Of a DNA stretch of 64,000 bases, positions 49,704-58,905 are shown piece by piece. Origin of the DNA: a marine group bacterium Sva0996 bin134 (GTDB lineage Bacteria > Actinomycetota > Acidimicrobiia > Acidimicrobiales > Bin134); assembly GCA_002239105.1 (NCBI GenBank), contig MPNQ01000009.1, forward strand, positions 44,576 through 108,575, read 5' to 3'. Each line of letters begins with the position of its first letter. The stretch's first letter is position 1. The position numbers and the translations under genes are program-made. The notes below the pieces were generated by a model. It searched no databases, was not told where the DNA came from, and saw only the letters and a list, made by a program, of their open reading frames with translations.

Positions 49704-50851
49704 TATTCGTCTCCCTGCTTGTCGACCACCTCGTCGCACAGGCGGGTGGCGATGCCCAGCCGGAGCACCTCGGAGGCTCCTTCGTAGATCCGCATGGGCC
49801 GGGCCTGGCGGTAGTAGCGCTCGATGTCGGAGCCCCGAATCAGCCCCCATCGGCCCATCACCTGCACGCAGCGGTCCACCACTCGGCTGGCCGCCTCGGT
49901 GGCGGCCAGCTTGGCCAGCGACGACCGGTCTAGGTGGGCCGACGGATCCTCTCTAGCGGCCTCAGCGGTGGCGTAGGCCAATAATCGGGTGGCTTCCAGT
50001 TCGGCCCACGAGTCGGCCAGGAGCCCAGCCACCGGCCCCAGCCGCACCAGCGGACGACCGAACTGCTCTCGGGTGGCGGCGTGGCTGGCCGCGCACGACA
50101 GAGCACCGTCCATAAGCCCGACGGCGGCCCCAGCCACCGAGATGCGGAACACCGACAATGTGGCTAACACATGGCGGAATCCGGCACCGGGCTCGCCCAA
50201 GCGGGCTGAAGCCGGCAGGCGCACCCGGTCGAACGTCACCTCGCCCAGCACATGGGGGGCGATGATCTCCGGCGAAGGCTCGATCGACACACCGGGGGCA
50301 TCAGCGGGCACCAACACCAGCGAGAACCGATTCTCCTCTCGGGCCATGGTGGTGTAGAAGCCGGCCGCTCCCCCGTTGGAGATGAACGACTTGGTTCCGT
50401 TCAACTCCACCTCGCCGCCGTGGTCGGTCAATGTGGTCTCAATCCCCCGAAGGTCGGACCCCGCCACCGGCTCGGTGAGGGCCAATGCGGCCAGCACCTC
50501 AGCAGAGGCCACCTTGGGCAGCCACTCTTCCCGCTGCTCATCGGTGCCGGCCACCGCGATGGCGTAGCTGCCGATGCCCTGGAGCGCGAACAGCGAGTCC
50601 AAGTGCGAAGAAGCCCGCATGAGGGCCTCTCGAACCACACACACCGCCAGCGGGTCCACCCGGTCGTGGCGACCGCCGTAGGCCGCTGGCACCATCAGCG
50701 AGCTCAGGTCGCTGGCCCGCAGCACATCGAGTGTGGGCTGGTGGACATGGCTGCACTCGTCTGCCTCCGCGGCGAACGACGCCACCTGCCGGGCTACCGC
50801 CCGGGCCTCTTGTTGAATGGCCCGTGTGTCGGAGTCGAGCTCAAACGCCAT
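49703..50851 (-). CDS. Acyl-CoA dehydrogenase
   Basis: 382 residues. 'ALALTEPVAGSDLRGIETTL' and 'GTKSFISNGG' are the FAD/substrate motifs; the catalytic base Glu is in 'MRIYEGASEVLRLGIA'; 'RVQ/CVQVMGRWGL' precedes it. The N-terminal helical domain is normal. It introduces a 2,3-double bond into an acyl-CoA. Its start lies 41 bp from the divergent enoyl-CoA hydratase start, so together they would carry out successive beta-oxidation steps. Confidence 0.94.
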   Translation of the reverse strand: MAFELDSDTRAIQQEARAVARQVASFAAEADECSHVHQPTLDVLRASDLSSLMVPAAYGGRHDRVDPLAVCVVREALMRASSHLDSLFALQGIGSYAIAVAGTDEQREEWLPKVASAEVLAALALTEPVAGSDLRGIETTLTDHGGEVELNGTKSFISNGGAAGFYTTMAREENRFSLVLVPADAPGVSIEPSPEIIAPHVLGEVTFDRVRLPASARLGEPGAGFRHVLATLSVFRISVAGAAVGLMDGALSCAASHAATREQFGRPLVRLGPVAGLLADSWAELEATRLLAYATAEAAREDPSAHLDRSSLAKLAATEAASRVVDRCVQVMGRWGLIRGSDIERYYRQARPMRIYEGASEVLRLGIATRLCDEVVDKQGDE

Positions 50852-50892
50852 ACGATGCCGGACAGTACGCGCTTTACGACAGGGGGACCACC

Positions 50893-51663
50893 GTGAGCGA
50901 CATCATCGTCGAGCGACACGACCGAATCTTGTGGCTGAGGCTGAACCGGCCAGAGCGGTTGAACTCCTATGACCGCAACACCATCGACGAGATCATCGCC
51001 GCCTTCCGGGAGCACGTCGACGCCGGGGTGGTGGTGATCACCGGCCAAGGCCGGGCGTTCTGCGCCGGGGGATACCTGGCCAATCTGGCCGAGGCAAACT
51101 TCTATGAGCTGCGGTCGATGTTCTACGGCTCTTTGGAGCTGTTCGACGCCATTCGCAACGCCCCCATGCCGGTGATAGCCGCGGTGAACGGCCCGGCGTT
51201 CGGGGGCGGCAACGAGCTGGTGGTGGCGTGCGACTTCGCCATCGCCGCAGCCTCGGCCGAGCTGGGCCAGACCGGGGTGAAGGTGGGCAGCGCCCCGGTA
51301 CTGGGGGGCACCAACCTGTTGGCCATGACCATCGGGGAGAAGAAGGCCAAAGAGGTGGCATTTTTGTGCCGCAAGTACACCGCTGAGCAGGCCTGCGAGA
51401 TGGGGTGGATCAACGCGGTGGTGCCCGACGAGGAATTGGAGGACGAGGTGAATCGCTGGTGCGAGGAGCTGTTGAAGATGAGCCCCCGCTACCTGGAGGC
51501 GGCCAAGATCAGCTCCAACGTGTACTGGAACCAACTGCGGGACAACATGGCCTCCGGGCTGGGGATGCTGGCCCAGGCCATTGGGTCGCCCGACATGATC
51601 GAGGGGGCCACCGCGTTTATGGAGAAGCGCCGCCCGCAGTTCCCGCCGAGAACAGCCCGATGA
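50893..51663 (+). CDS. Enoyl-CoA hydratase/isomerase (crotonase) family protein
   Basis: 256 residues from GTG 50893. 'ILWLRLNRPERLNSYDRNTI' start; oxyanion hole 'GRAFCAGGYLANLAEA' and 'VNGPAFGGGNELVVACDFAI'; 'AELGQTGVKVGSAPVLGGT' follows. The loop contains no obvious Glu pair of classical hydratases, so a ring-forming or isomerase-type activity is as likely. The stop overlaps the start of the two-halved protein by 4 bp (ATGA), a strong hint of functional coupling. Confidence 0.9.
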   Translation: MSDIIVERHDRILWLRLNRPERLNSYDRNTIDEIIAAFREHVDAGVVVITGQGRAFCAGGYLANLAEANFYELRSMFYGSLELFDAIRNAPMPVIAAVNGPAFGGGNELVVACDFAIAAASAELGQTGVKVGSAPVLGGTNLLAMTIGEKKAKEVAFLCRKYTAEQACEMGWINAVVPDEELEDEVNRWCEELLKMSPRYLEAAKISSNVYWNQLRDNMASGLGMLAQAIGSPDMIEGATAFMEKRRPQFPPRTAR

Positions 51664-52529
51664 GCTCAGACACCGACAAGCAAACCGAGGTGCTGGCCTC
51701 GGCTCGGGGCCGGGTGATGTGCATGGACTCGGCCTACGACGTGGACGAGGCCAACCGGGACCGGGACGTGTGCGTCAACTCGTCGTACTGCGGAGTGCTG
51801 CCCGCCCGGTTCATCGCCGAACACCGGCCCCGCGCGGCCATTGGCATGGACTGCGGGGTGGGGCCGGAGGGATCGGCCATCGCCGGGCTGTGGTACCTGG
51901 AGGCGCTGGGCATCCCCGCCGCGGTGGCCGACGTGATGACCGCCCATCTGGGCGACGGGGTACATCTCTACAGCCACGGCGTGGTCAGCTTTGTCAACCA
52001 GCTGGCTTTGGACTGCGGGGTGACTGCGGGCATGTCGGTGCGAGACGCCTCCGCGGTTCTGCTGGACAACGACCCAGCGGCTGCCGCGGCATCAGAGATC
52101 ACCAACCGCACAGTGATGGAGACTGCCCCCGACGGTCGCTGTGTGGTTGCGGCCGACTCCATCGCCTTTGGCACCACAGACGACACCGACCGCAACGTGC
52201 TGGTCACCGCCGGCCACACCGGCCGCTCCGCGGTGCCCTACCTGCGCCGCTGCCGCCCGTTCGGCTTCATCTGCTCTGACGGCGGACGAGGATTGGGCGA
52301 CTCCGGCATGGCCGGGCTCTACATCGTGGAAGCCGACGGGCTGGCCGGTGCCACCGTGGACGCCCGCCGGGCCCGCATGGGAAGCGGCCTATCCCACTAC
52401 CACGACGGCATCATCTCCGCCGCCAATTCTGTTGCCACCGCCGCAGGCGTAGAGATCGGCATGCCCTGCCCCCAAGCCGCCAGCCTGCTGCTGAATCGAG
52501 AACCGAGCTGGCCAGCACCGCTTGTTTAG
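51660..52529 (+). CDS. Unrecognised two-halved protein, paralogue 2
   Basis: 289 residues, soluble. Same layout as paralogue 1: half 1 'IGMDCGVGPEGSAIAGL', 'EALGIPAA', 'GVVSFVN', 'GMSVRDASAVLL'; half 2 opens with 'VLVTAGHTGRS', then 'ICSDGGRGLGDSGMAGL', 'EADGLAGA', 'GIISAAN'. Conserved Asp-Ser ('MDSAYDVDEANRDRDV' and 'ADSIAFGTTDDTDRNV') begins each half. The HDGC of paralogue 1 is MDCG here, so the first-half His is not invariant while SDGG in half 2 is. The ATG at 51660 overlaps the crotonase stop. Function unknown; association with CoA-ester catabolism is inferred from context. Confidence 0.75.
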   Translation: MSSDTDKQTEVLASARGRVMCMDSAYDVDEANRDRDVCVNSSYCGVLPARFIAEHRPRAAIGMDCGVGPEGSAIAGLWYLEALGIPAAVADVMTAHLGDGVHLYSHGVVSFVNQLALDCGVTAGMSVRDASAVLLDNDPAAAAASEITNRTVMETAPDGRCVVAADSIAFGTTDDTDRNVLVTAGHTGRSAVPYLRRCRPFGFICSDGGRGLGDSGMAGLYIVEADGLAGATVDARRARMGSGLSHYHDGIISAANSVATAAGVEIGMPCPQAASLLLNREPSWPAPLV

Positions 52530-52676
52530 CGGGCCTAGGAAAACTTCTGCTTGGAGTCGTAGTAGCTTGTGGCATTCCTTCTCCGTGACGATTCAATGGA
52601 ACCAAATCGGGTCTTCATGCGTTTTATCTATGGTTGCTGAGAAGTGTCTCAGGTGAAAGCAGAAGGAGCCGAGGTC

Positions 52677-55676
52677 GTGGTAGAGAAGGATTCCATCCGC
52701 ATTTGGGAGGCGGGGGGAGTCACCTTGTTCGGTGGGCGGCGGCGCGGGGCTGTCTCCGCTTGTGTTGTTGGAGCTGTGGTTTGCGCTCTGTTCGTTGCCG
52801 GTATGGGCGCGGCCGGGGCGCAAGTTCCGTCTAGCGATGAAGCCTCGGTGGATGATGGCCAGCTTCGCGAAGATTTGATTGCGGATCAGGAGTCACTGCT
52901 GAATTCGTACCGCTGCTTGTTCGACATCGACACCGAGGTCGTTCCCGGCGGCTGTGTCGAAGGACGGCCCGCCCAGGGCAGAATCGAACCAAGGTCCTTT
53001 GAGGGCACGCCGAGCCAGCAGGACATCCGCGGCCGCGACCAGTTGATAGAAACCCAGGAGTCGCTGCTGAATGCGTATCGCTGCTTGTTCAGCGTCGACA
53101 CCCAAATCGTCCCAGGGGGCTGTCCCAGCGGAGAGCCCACCCGAGCCACGCCGGAATCTGGACAAGAGGCCGCCCCCATTGGCACAGTCACCCCCCAGGA
53201 GAGTTCCTCCCCGCCAGAAGTCCAAGTTAGCTTCGCGTCGGCCTCCTACACCGCCGCCGAGGGGACCACCGCGCAAATCACCGTCCAACTCGACACCGCG
53301 TCCAGACGCACGGTGGTCGTCCCGCTCTCGGCTGCATTCTACGGCGGGGCTGCGGCCGCCGACTTCGGAACGCTGCCGACCAGCGTCACGTTCGCAGCCG
53401 AAGAAACCTCCAAGACCCTGGAAATCGAAGTCTTCGGCGACTTCCTGCGCGACCCGGGAGAGTCGGTGGTACTCGCCATCGGTTCAGCGCTTCCCAATGG
53501 CGTCACCCAGGGCACCCCTAGCCAAACCACCATCACCATCACCGACACCGACCCACCCGATTTTGTAGTGAGCTTCGTATCGGCGACCTACACCGCCGCT
53601 GAGGGAACAACCGTGAACGTGACCATAAAACTCGATGCCCCCTCCGAGAATTTCATTGGTTTCGGGTTCACCGTCTCATATCAAGGCGGGGCCACTGACG
53701 CCGATGTCGGCCATATTCCAACCCTGCCGGAAGGTGTGGTCTTCGAACCCAACGAGACCACCAAGACTGTGCCGCTGTACATCGAATCCGATCTCGTGGC
53801 CGATCCCGGAGAGTCGGTCGTGCTTTCCCTCTATCCAGGCGGGGTTAGCGGCGAGGGCGTTTCGCCGGGCGAAATCAGGGGCGCCGTGGGCTCTCTCGGC
53901 CGGACCACCATTACCATCGTCGACGATTGGCCGCCCGAAGTAGTAATGAGCTTCGCGTCGGCCTCCTACACCGCCGAAGAGGGAACCACCGCGCAAATCA
54001 CCGTGCAGCTCAACACCGCCGCCGGGCGCACGGTGGCCATACCGCTGACAACCGCCCTCCGAGGCGGAGCCACAGCCGCCGACACGGGAACACTGCCGAC
54101 CACCGTCACCTTCGGCCCCACCGACACCACCAAAACCATCGACATCGAGATCACCGACGACAGCCACAGCGACCCCGGCGAATCAATCACTCTCGCCGTC
54201 GGGCAGAACCTGCCCGACGGCGTCACCCAAAGCGGCCCCAGCCAAACCACCATCAACATCACCGACAACAACACGCCCACGGTGAACGTCAGCTTCGCAT
54301 TGGCGTCTTACAGCGCCGAAGAGGGCGCGACCGCCCAAGTCACCGTGGAACTCGACACCGTCCCATTCCGCACCCTGACGATCCCGCTCGCCTACACCTT
54401 CAAGGGCGGGGCGACAGCCGCTGACACAGGAACGCTGCCGTCCACCGTCACCTTCGGCCCCACCGACACCACAAAGACCATCACCTTCACCATCAACGAC
54501 GACACCGACGCCGAAACCGGCGAAAGAGTCGAGATCACATTCGGAACACCCCTCCCCGCCGATGTCACCCAAGGCACGCTCAGCCAAACCACCGTCAGCT
54601 TCACCGACGCCGCCCCGCCACAAGTCCAAGTCAGCTTCGCATCAGGGTCCTACACCGCCGACGAGGGAACCACCGCACAGGTCACCGTGGAACTCGACAC
54701 CGCCCCCGGGCGCACCCTGGTCATCCCGCTGACTTGGGAGCTGCAAGGGGGGGCAAGATACCCCGACGTGGGAAAGACGCCTGGGAATGTGACATTTTCA
54801 GCACACGAGACAACCAAGACAGTGACATTTGACATCCTCAGCGACAACCTCATCGACCCCGGCGAATCAATCAAGGTCTCGTTCGGACGCACCTTGCCCG
54901 ACGGCGTCACCCAAGGCGGCCCCAGCGAATCCACCATCTACTTCACCGACACATCGACGGTGAATGTCCGCTTCGCGTCAGCCTCCTACACCGCCGAAGA
55001 GGGAACCACCGCGCAAATCACCGTGCAGCTCAACACCGCCGCCGGGCGCACGGTGGCCATACCGCTGACAACCGCCTTCCAGGGCGGAGCCACAGCCGCC
55101 GACTTCGTAACACTGCCGACCAGCGTCACCTTCGGCCCCACCGACACCGCCAAAACCATCGACATCGAGATCACCGACGACAGCCACAGCGACCCCGGCG
55201 AATCAATCAAGGTCTCGTTCGGAAGCACCTTGCCCGACGGCGTCACCCAAGGCGGCCCCAGCCAAACCACCATCAACATCACCGACAACGACTTTCAGCA
55301 ACTCCAGGTTGAGCTCTGGGGAGAGTCAACTACCGCTGCTGAAGGAACATGGGCTCATGTGGGCGTCTCATTGAGTGCTACTCCCAACCGAATCCTCGTC
55401 ATCCCGTTCACGGTCACTTTCCAAGGCGGGGCTACCGAAGACGACATATCTGATTTGGCCCTGACAAGAGACCCGGTCACCGGAACCTTGACCGCCGCGT
55501 TCGCGGTCGGCGAACGGACCAAACCAATCACATTCGATGTCTTGACAGACGACCTAGTCGAGTCTGGCGAATCGGTCACCATCTCCATCGGCTCTTCACT
55601 TCCCGAAGGAGTCATACTCGGCACCCCCAGCCAATTCACCATCACTCTCACCGACGCAGCCGAACCCGAGGCTTGA
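52677..55676 (+). CDS. Secreted protein with seven Calx-beta repeats
   Basis: ~999 residues from GTG 52677 (GAAGGAG 8 nt upstream; GTG 52644 and 52653 are alternatives). The signal peptide has a basic start 'GGRRRGAVSACVVGAVVCAL' and a likely cleavage after 'AAGAQ'. Two ~40-residue motifs follow, each 'QESLLN.YRCLF..DT..VPGGC'. From about residue 180 seven Calx-beta domains of ~110 residues run to the end: 'A(S)YTAEEGTTAQITVQL', 'GGATAADFGTLP..VTF', 'DPGES', 'SQTTINITD'. Repeats 3 and 6 are almost identical in DNA. There is no LPxTG, membrane anchor or S-layer domain. Calx-beta domains commonly bind calcium in adhesion proteins. Confidence 0.88.
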   Translation: MVEKDSIRIWEAGGVTLFGGRRRGAVSACVVGAVVCALFVAGMGAAGAQVPSSDEASVDDGQLREDLIADQESLLNSYRCLFDIDTEVVPGGCVEGRPAQGRIEPRSFEGTPSQQDIRGRDQLIETQESLLNAYRCLFSVDTQIVPGGCPSGEPTRATPESGQEAAPIGTVTPQESSSPPEVQVSFASASYTAAEGTTAQITVQLDTASRRTVVVPLSAAFYGGAAAADFGTLPTSVTFAAEETSKTLEIEVFGDFLRDPGESVVLAIGSALPNGVTQGTPSQTTITITDTDPPDFVVSFVSATYTAAEGTTVNVTIKLDAPSENFIGFGFTVSYQGGATDADVGHIPTLPEGVVFEPNETTKTVPLYIESDLVADPGESVVLSLYPGGVSGEGVSPGEIRGAVGSLGRTTITIVDDWPPEVVMSFASASYTAEEGTTAQITVQLNTAAGRTVAIPLTTALRGGATAADTGTLPTTVTFGPTDTTKTIDIEITDDSHSDPGESITLAVGQNLPDGVTQSGPSQTTINITDNNTPTVNVSFALASYSAEEGATAQVTVELDTVPFRTLTIPLAYTFKGGATAADTGTLPSTVTFGPTDTTKTITFTINDDTDAETGERVEITFGTPLPADVTQGTLSQTTVSFTDAAPPQVQVSFASGSYTADEGTTAQVTVELDTAPGRTLVIPLTWELQGGARYPDVGKTPGNVTFSAHETTKTVTFDILSDNLIDPGESIKVSFGRTLPDGVTQGGPSESTIYFTDTSTVNVRFASASYTAEEGTTAQITVQLNTAAGRTVAIPLTTAFQGGATAADFVTLPTSVTFGPTDTAKTIDIEITDDSHSDPGESIKVSFGSTLPDGVTQGGPSQTTINITDNDFQQLQVELWGESTTAAEGTWAHVGVSLSATPNRILVIPFTVTFQGGATEDDISDLALTRDPVTGTLTAAFAVGERTKPITFDVLTDDLVESGESVTISIGSSLPEGVILGTPSQFTITLTDAAEPEA
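53961..55076 (+). repeat. Identical 96-bp segments within Calx-beta repeats 3 and 6
   Basis: 53961-54056 and 54981-55076 are identical over 96 bp, and the flanking repeat sequence (to about 54186/55206) differs at only a few positions, all at a constant offset of 1020 bp. This exceeds what protein-level conservation would require and indicates recent duplication or gene conversion between repeats. Confidence 0.9.
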
Positions 55677-55793
55677 ACGACGAATCAGCAGGCGAGATGA
55701 GTTTGGGCAACCATCAAGCCTGCTGCTCAATCGCACGCCCAACTAGCATGGCCAGTCTGTGACCACTGATCTGTTCGTGATAACAGCCCCCCG

Positions 55794-56783
55794 ATGACAG
55801 TCCTGGCCGCAGCTGACCTGCTGGCGCAGTCGTCTGATGACGCCATCATCGACGAGTCCCTGACCGTGTCCGACTGGGTGCAGGCCGGGATCATCGTGGG
55901 GGCCACGATTGTGGTGGCGGTGCTGGCCGCCCGCATTGTGCGGAGAGTGCTGACCCACGTGGTGGGGCCGGGCTTCGCCGCCATCGTGACCGCCAGGCTG
56001 GCCGGCTATCTCATTTTCCTGATCGGACTGTTCTACGCGCTTACCAGCCTGGGTGTGCAGGTTGGGCCTCTGATTGGCGCCATCGGGCTGGGCGGCCTGG
56101 TTCTAGCCCTGGCGTTGCAGAAGTTGGTGGAGAACTTCTTTTCCGGTCTGATCCTTCAGGCCCGTAGGCCTTTCAGGGTGGGCGATACGGTGCTGCTTGG
56201 GGATCATCTGGGCATCGCCACCGACATCGACTCACGCACCACCGTGCTGCGAGGGCTCGACGGAGCTGCGGTGCGGGTTCCCAACAGCGAGGTGGCCGCT
56301 GGGCCCATCGTCAACCTCACCAACGAGCCCCTTCGGCGCAGCGAGCTGGAGGTGGGCGTGGCCTACGACACCAACCTGCAAGCAGCCACCGAGTGCCTGA
56401 CCGAAGCACTCGGACAGGTTGAGCGGGTAAGCGCTGAGCCGCCCGCGCAGGCGCTGTTGACCCGCTTCGGCTCATCCAGCATCGACTTCACGCTGTACTA
56501 CTGGCACGGCAGCGATGTTCCGACAGAGCTGGCCACCCGCCACGACCTGATCCTCTCAGTACACCAGAGCTTTGCCGCCGCGGGCATAACCATCGCCTTC
56601 CCACAGGTAGTGGTGTGGTCTGGCCACGACGAGGACGACCAGCCCTACCGCGGCCGCGCCGACATCATCACCGCGGGCCCAGGTCCGGGCAACCAGTCCG
56701 CCGTGCCACCCGCCCTGGTCCGCCAACTCTCCCGGTGGCGGGTCCGCTCCGGCATCCTGCGTCGTTTCAACCCCGGCGACTGA
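55794..56783 (+). CDS. Small-conductance mechanosensitive channel (MscS family)
   Basis: 329 residues. Two to three N-terminal helices ('AGIIVGATIVVAVLAARIV', 'LAGYLIFLIGLFYALTSLGV') lead to the pore helix 'LIGAIGLGGLVLALALQKLV', followed by 'NFFSGLILQARRPFRVGDTV' of the beta domain, 'LRGLDGAAVRVPNSEVAAGP' and the C-terminal cytoplasmic cage. The last ~50 residues after 'VVVWSGHDED' are a polar extension. It would relieve turgor on osmotic down-shock. 20 bp before the HAD gene start on the same strand. Confidence 0.92.
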   Translation: MTVLAAADLLAQSSDDAIIDESLTVSDWVQAGIIVGATIVVAVLAARIVRRVLTHVVGPGFAAIVTARLAGYLIFLIGLFYALTSLGVQVGPLIGAIGLGGLVLALALQKLVENFFSGLILQARRPFRVGDTVLLGDHLGIATDIDSRTTVLRGLDGAAVRVPNSEVAAGPIVNLTNEPLRRSELEVGVAYDTNLQAATECLTEALGQVERVSAEPPAQALLTRFGSSSIDFTLYYWHGSDVPTELATRHDLILSVHQSFAAAGITIAFPQVVVWSGHDEDDQPYRGRADIITAGPGPGNQSAVPPALVRQLSRWRVRSGILRRFNPGD

Positions 56784-56803
56784 ACCCGCCCGGGCCACCA
56801 ACA

Positions 56804-57640
56804 ATGCTGGTAGTGACTGATCTGGACCGGACGTTTTGGGGCTTGGACTGCGTCGCGCCCGCGGCTCATTTGGACGCTTTGGTCGAGTTAGAGGCGGCAG
56901 GACACGTCGTTCTGGCGGCCACCGGACGCCGGTTGCAGAACATTTCCCGACTCTTCGACTTGAACGGCCTCGAATTGCCTGCAGTCGCCCTCGACGGGTC
57001 GGTCGGGATGGACTTCGCCACCAAAGAGCGTTTCCACCGAATCGCGTTCGACCCTGCTGCCTTGTGGAAGCTGCTGGACATCCTCGAGGTCCACGGCATC
57101 CGACCCTGCCTTTACATCGACGACCACGGTGAGCCTGGTGGAGACGTCGCGATGCCCGAGAACCCCTCAAGCGAACCCAGCCACTTGAGGTTCCTCGACG
57201 AAGACGTCAACCACGCCCTCAGCCCCGTCGACGTCGAGGCCGATGTGCTCGAGTTGGTACTGACCGGCCTCCCCTCACACCTCGCCCACCTAGCAGCCAA
57301 GTCAGTGCACTCTCAGTCACTGGGCGTCGCCCGCGTGGACGAACCCGATCCCCTCTACGGAGGAAGCCGACTGACGGTGTCGCCCCCCGGAGTTTCCAAA
57401 GTGTCCGGGGTCGAGGCCTTCTGCCAATGGACTGGACAACCGTTCGACTTCGCCGCCATCGGCGACGGCATAAACGACCTCGAACTCCTAGAAGCAGCCT
57501 CCATCAGCATCGCCATCGCCAACAGCCACGCCAGCCAAGCCGCCAACCCCGACCACATCATCGATTCCCCCGAGCGCGGAGGCTGGGCCACCGTGCCAAG
57601 GCTCGTTATTGGAGGTGGCGGCGGGGGATCGTGGCGTTGA
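56804..57640 (+). CDS. HAD-superfamily phosphatase (Cof/SPP-like)
   Basis: 278 residues from ATG 56804. Motif I 'LVVTDLDRTFWGLD' (D-x-D with the usual D-x-D-x-T), motif II in 'VLAATGRRLQN' (Thr/Ser), motif III Lys in 'SKVSGVEAF', motif IV 'FAAIGDGINDLELLEAA' (GDGxND). The C2-type cap lies between motifs II and III. Likely dephosphorylates a sugar phosphate or nucleotide-type substrate. The 3' end overlaps the 3' end of the convergent Fic 2 gene by 35 bp. Confidence 0.9.
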   Translation: MLVVTDLDRTFWGLDCVAPAAHLDALVELEAAGHVVLAATGRRLQNISRLFDLNGLELPAVALDGSVGMDFATKERFHRIAFDPAALWKLLDILEVHGIRPCLYIDDHGEPGGDVAMPENPSSEPSHLRFLDEDVNHALSPVDVEADVLELVLTGLPSHLAHLAAKSVHSQSLGVARVDEPDPLYGGSRLTVSPPGVSKVSGVEAFCQWTGQPFDFAAIGDGINDLELLEAASISIAIANSHASQAANPDHIIDSPERGGWATVPRLVIGGGGGGSWR

Positions 57641-58817
57641 TGGTGTCGACGGCCTCGATCACCTCGTGGGCGACCCAGACCTGTGCCCGGCCAGCCCGAT
57701 GGGCGCTAAGCCGCAGGATGTTCGCCTCGGCGAGTTGATGCAATATCTGCGAAGCCCGTCCGCGGGTGAGCAGGTAGTCGACCTGAATTTGGGCCGCGGT
57801 GACCGCTGGAGTGTGCACTAGCGAGTCGAGCAACTGCTGCACCGATGATCCGGCGCGTGTGCGGACACGTGCCCCGTAGTCCTGGCGCAACTCTTGCACT
57901 CTGTCTACAAGCTGCACCGCCGCAGCCGCCCCATCGGTGACGGCGGCCGCAAGGGTGGACACCCAGGCGTCGAGACTGCCGTCCCGATAAGCCGTGAGCC
58001 CGGCAACGTAGCCCGTCGGGTTGTGGAGCAGGCCATGCGCCACCGGTACCGGTGTCTCACCGGCGTCGAGGAGCTTATGAGTCAGCAGGCGGCCGATGCG
58101 CCCGTTGCCGTCGACGTAGGGGTGGATGGTCTCGAACTGGGCGTGCGCGATCGCGGCGTGTACCACCGGGTGTACGTCGCGGCGGGCCACAAAGTGAATC
58201 AAGTCGTCCATCAACATCGGAACCTGCGTCTCGGAAGGTCCCTCAAAAGCTGCCACTTGGCGGTTCTCACCGACCCATACGGCACAGTCCCTCCAAGCGC
58301 CCAAGTGACGGGGTAGCAGCTCGCGGTCATCAGCCAACAGGCTGCTGTGACGCCGGTGAAACCAGTCAGCCGTGACCGGCTCCAAGTTCCGGTATGCATA
58401 CAGCGCAGTGGTCACATTGGCCGCTACCAATGCGGTGTCGTCGGGATAGAGGCCGGAACCCTCCTCGTCCAAGTCCGCTAATGCAATTGCCAGCGCTTCA
58501 CTCGAAGTTGTGATCTGCTCGATCTGCGACGACGCCACCGCGTCCGCTCGAATCAGCACCGCACTCAGATGACCCAATACCCCTGGCACATAGGTCGCAT
58601 GGCGACGCAGGCGGGCGACCGCCTCCCAAGCCTCGCCCACCATATAACTGACACTCGACCCCAACGCCGGTACCGGTAAGTCCGCAATCAACGGGGGCAC
58701 GGTCTGGCTAACTACGATCTGTGGAGTGCTCGCCTCAATCCACGGGCGGTACAACTCGTTGTCGACGGTCACGGATTGACGCCGCACCGACGGCCATCCC
58801 GACACCAGTACCTCCAC
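57606..58817 (-). CDS. Fic-domain protein with C-terminal winged-helix-like region
   Basis: 403 residues from GTG 58817. Fic motif HPYVDGNGRIGR at 232-243; the N-terminal inhibitory segment reads SSQIEQ (96-101), close to [S/T]xxxE[G/N] but with Gln for Gly/Asn. 'LGHLSAVLIRADAVASSQIE' is typical of the common bacterial Fic/DUF4172-like architecture. C-terminal 'TPAVTAAQIQVDYLLTRGRA' with 'QILHQLAEANIL' looks like a winged helix, suggesting self-regulation at DNA level. The GC content is ordinary for the window, unlike Fic 1. A palindromic element lies just upstream (58839-58857). Confidence 0.9.
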   Translation of the reverse strand: MEVLVSGWPSVRRQSVTVDNELYRPWIEASTPQIVVSQTVPPLIADLPVPALGSSVSYMVGEAWEAVARLRRHATYVPGVLGHLSAVLIRADAVASSQIEQITTSSEALAIALADLDEEGSGLYPDDTALVAANVTTALYAYRNLEPVTADWFHRRHSSLLADDRELLPRHLGAWRDCAVWVGENRQVAAFEGPSETQVPMLMDDLIHFVARRDVHPVVHAAIAHAQFETIHPYVDGNGRIGRLLTHKLLDAGETPVPVAHGLLHNPTGYVAGLTAYRDGSLDAWVSTLAAAVTDGAAAAVQLVDRVQELRQDYGARVRTRAGSSVQQLLDSLVHTPAVTAAQIQVDYLLTRGRASQILHQLAEANILRLSAHRAGRAQVWVAHEVIEAVDTINATIPRRHLQ

Positions 58818-58838
58818 ACTCTCAGCTTATAATTTAGT

Positions 58839-58857
58839 TTAGCCTATCTTTACCTAA
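58839..58857 (-). promoter_or_regulatory. DtxR/IdeR-like palindrome upstream of Fic 2 (tentative)
   Basis: TTAGGTAAAGATAGGCTAA on the minus strand agrees with the DtxR/IdeR iron-box consensus at 14 of 19 positions as I count it. It lies 22-40 nt upstream of the GTG start, just upstream of a TATAAG hexamer (58826-58831) that could be the -10 box. The local DNA is AT-rich compared with its surroundings. A chance match in AT-rich DNA is possible. Confidence 0.3.
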
Positions 58858-58905
58858 ACATTAGTTCCCAAACTTTATGTACAGGCTCAACGCCGACCAC
58901 TACAG

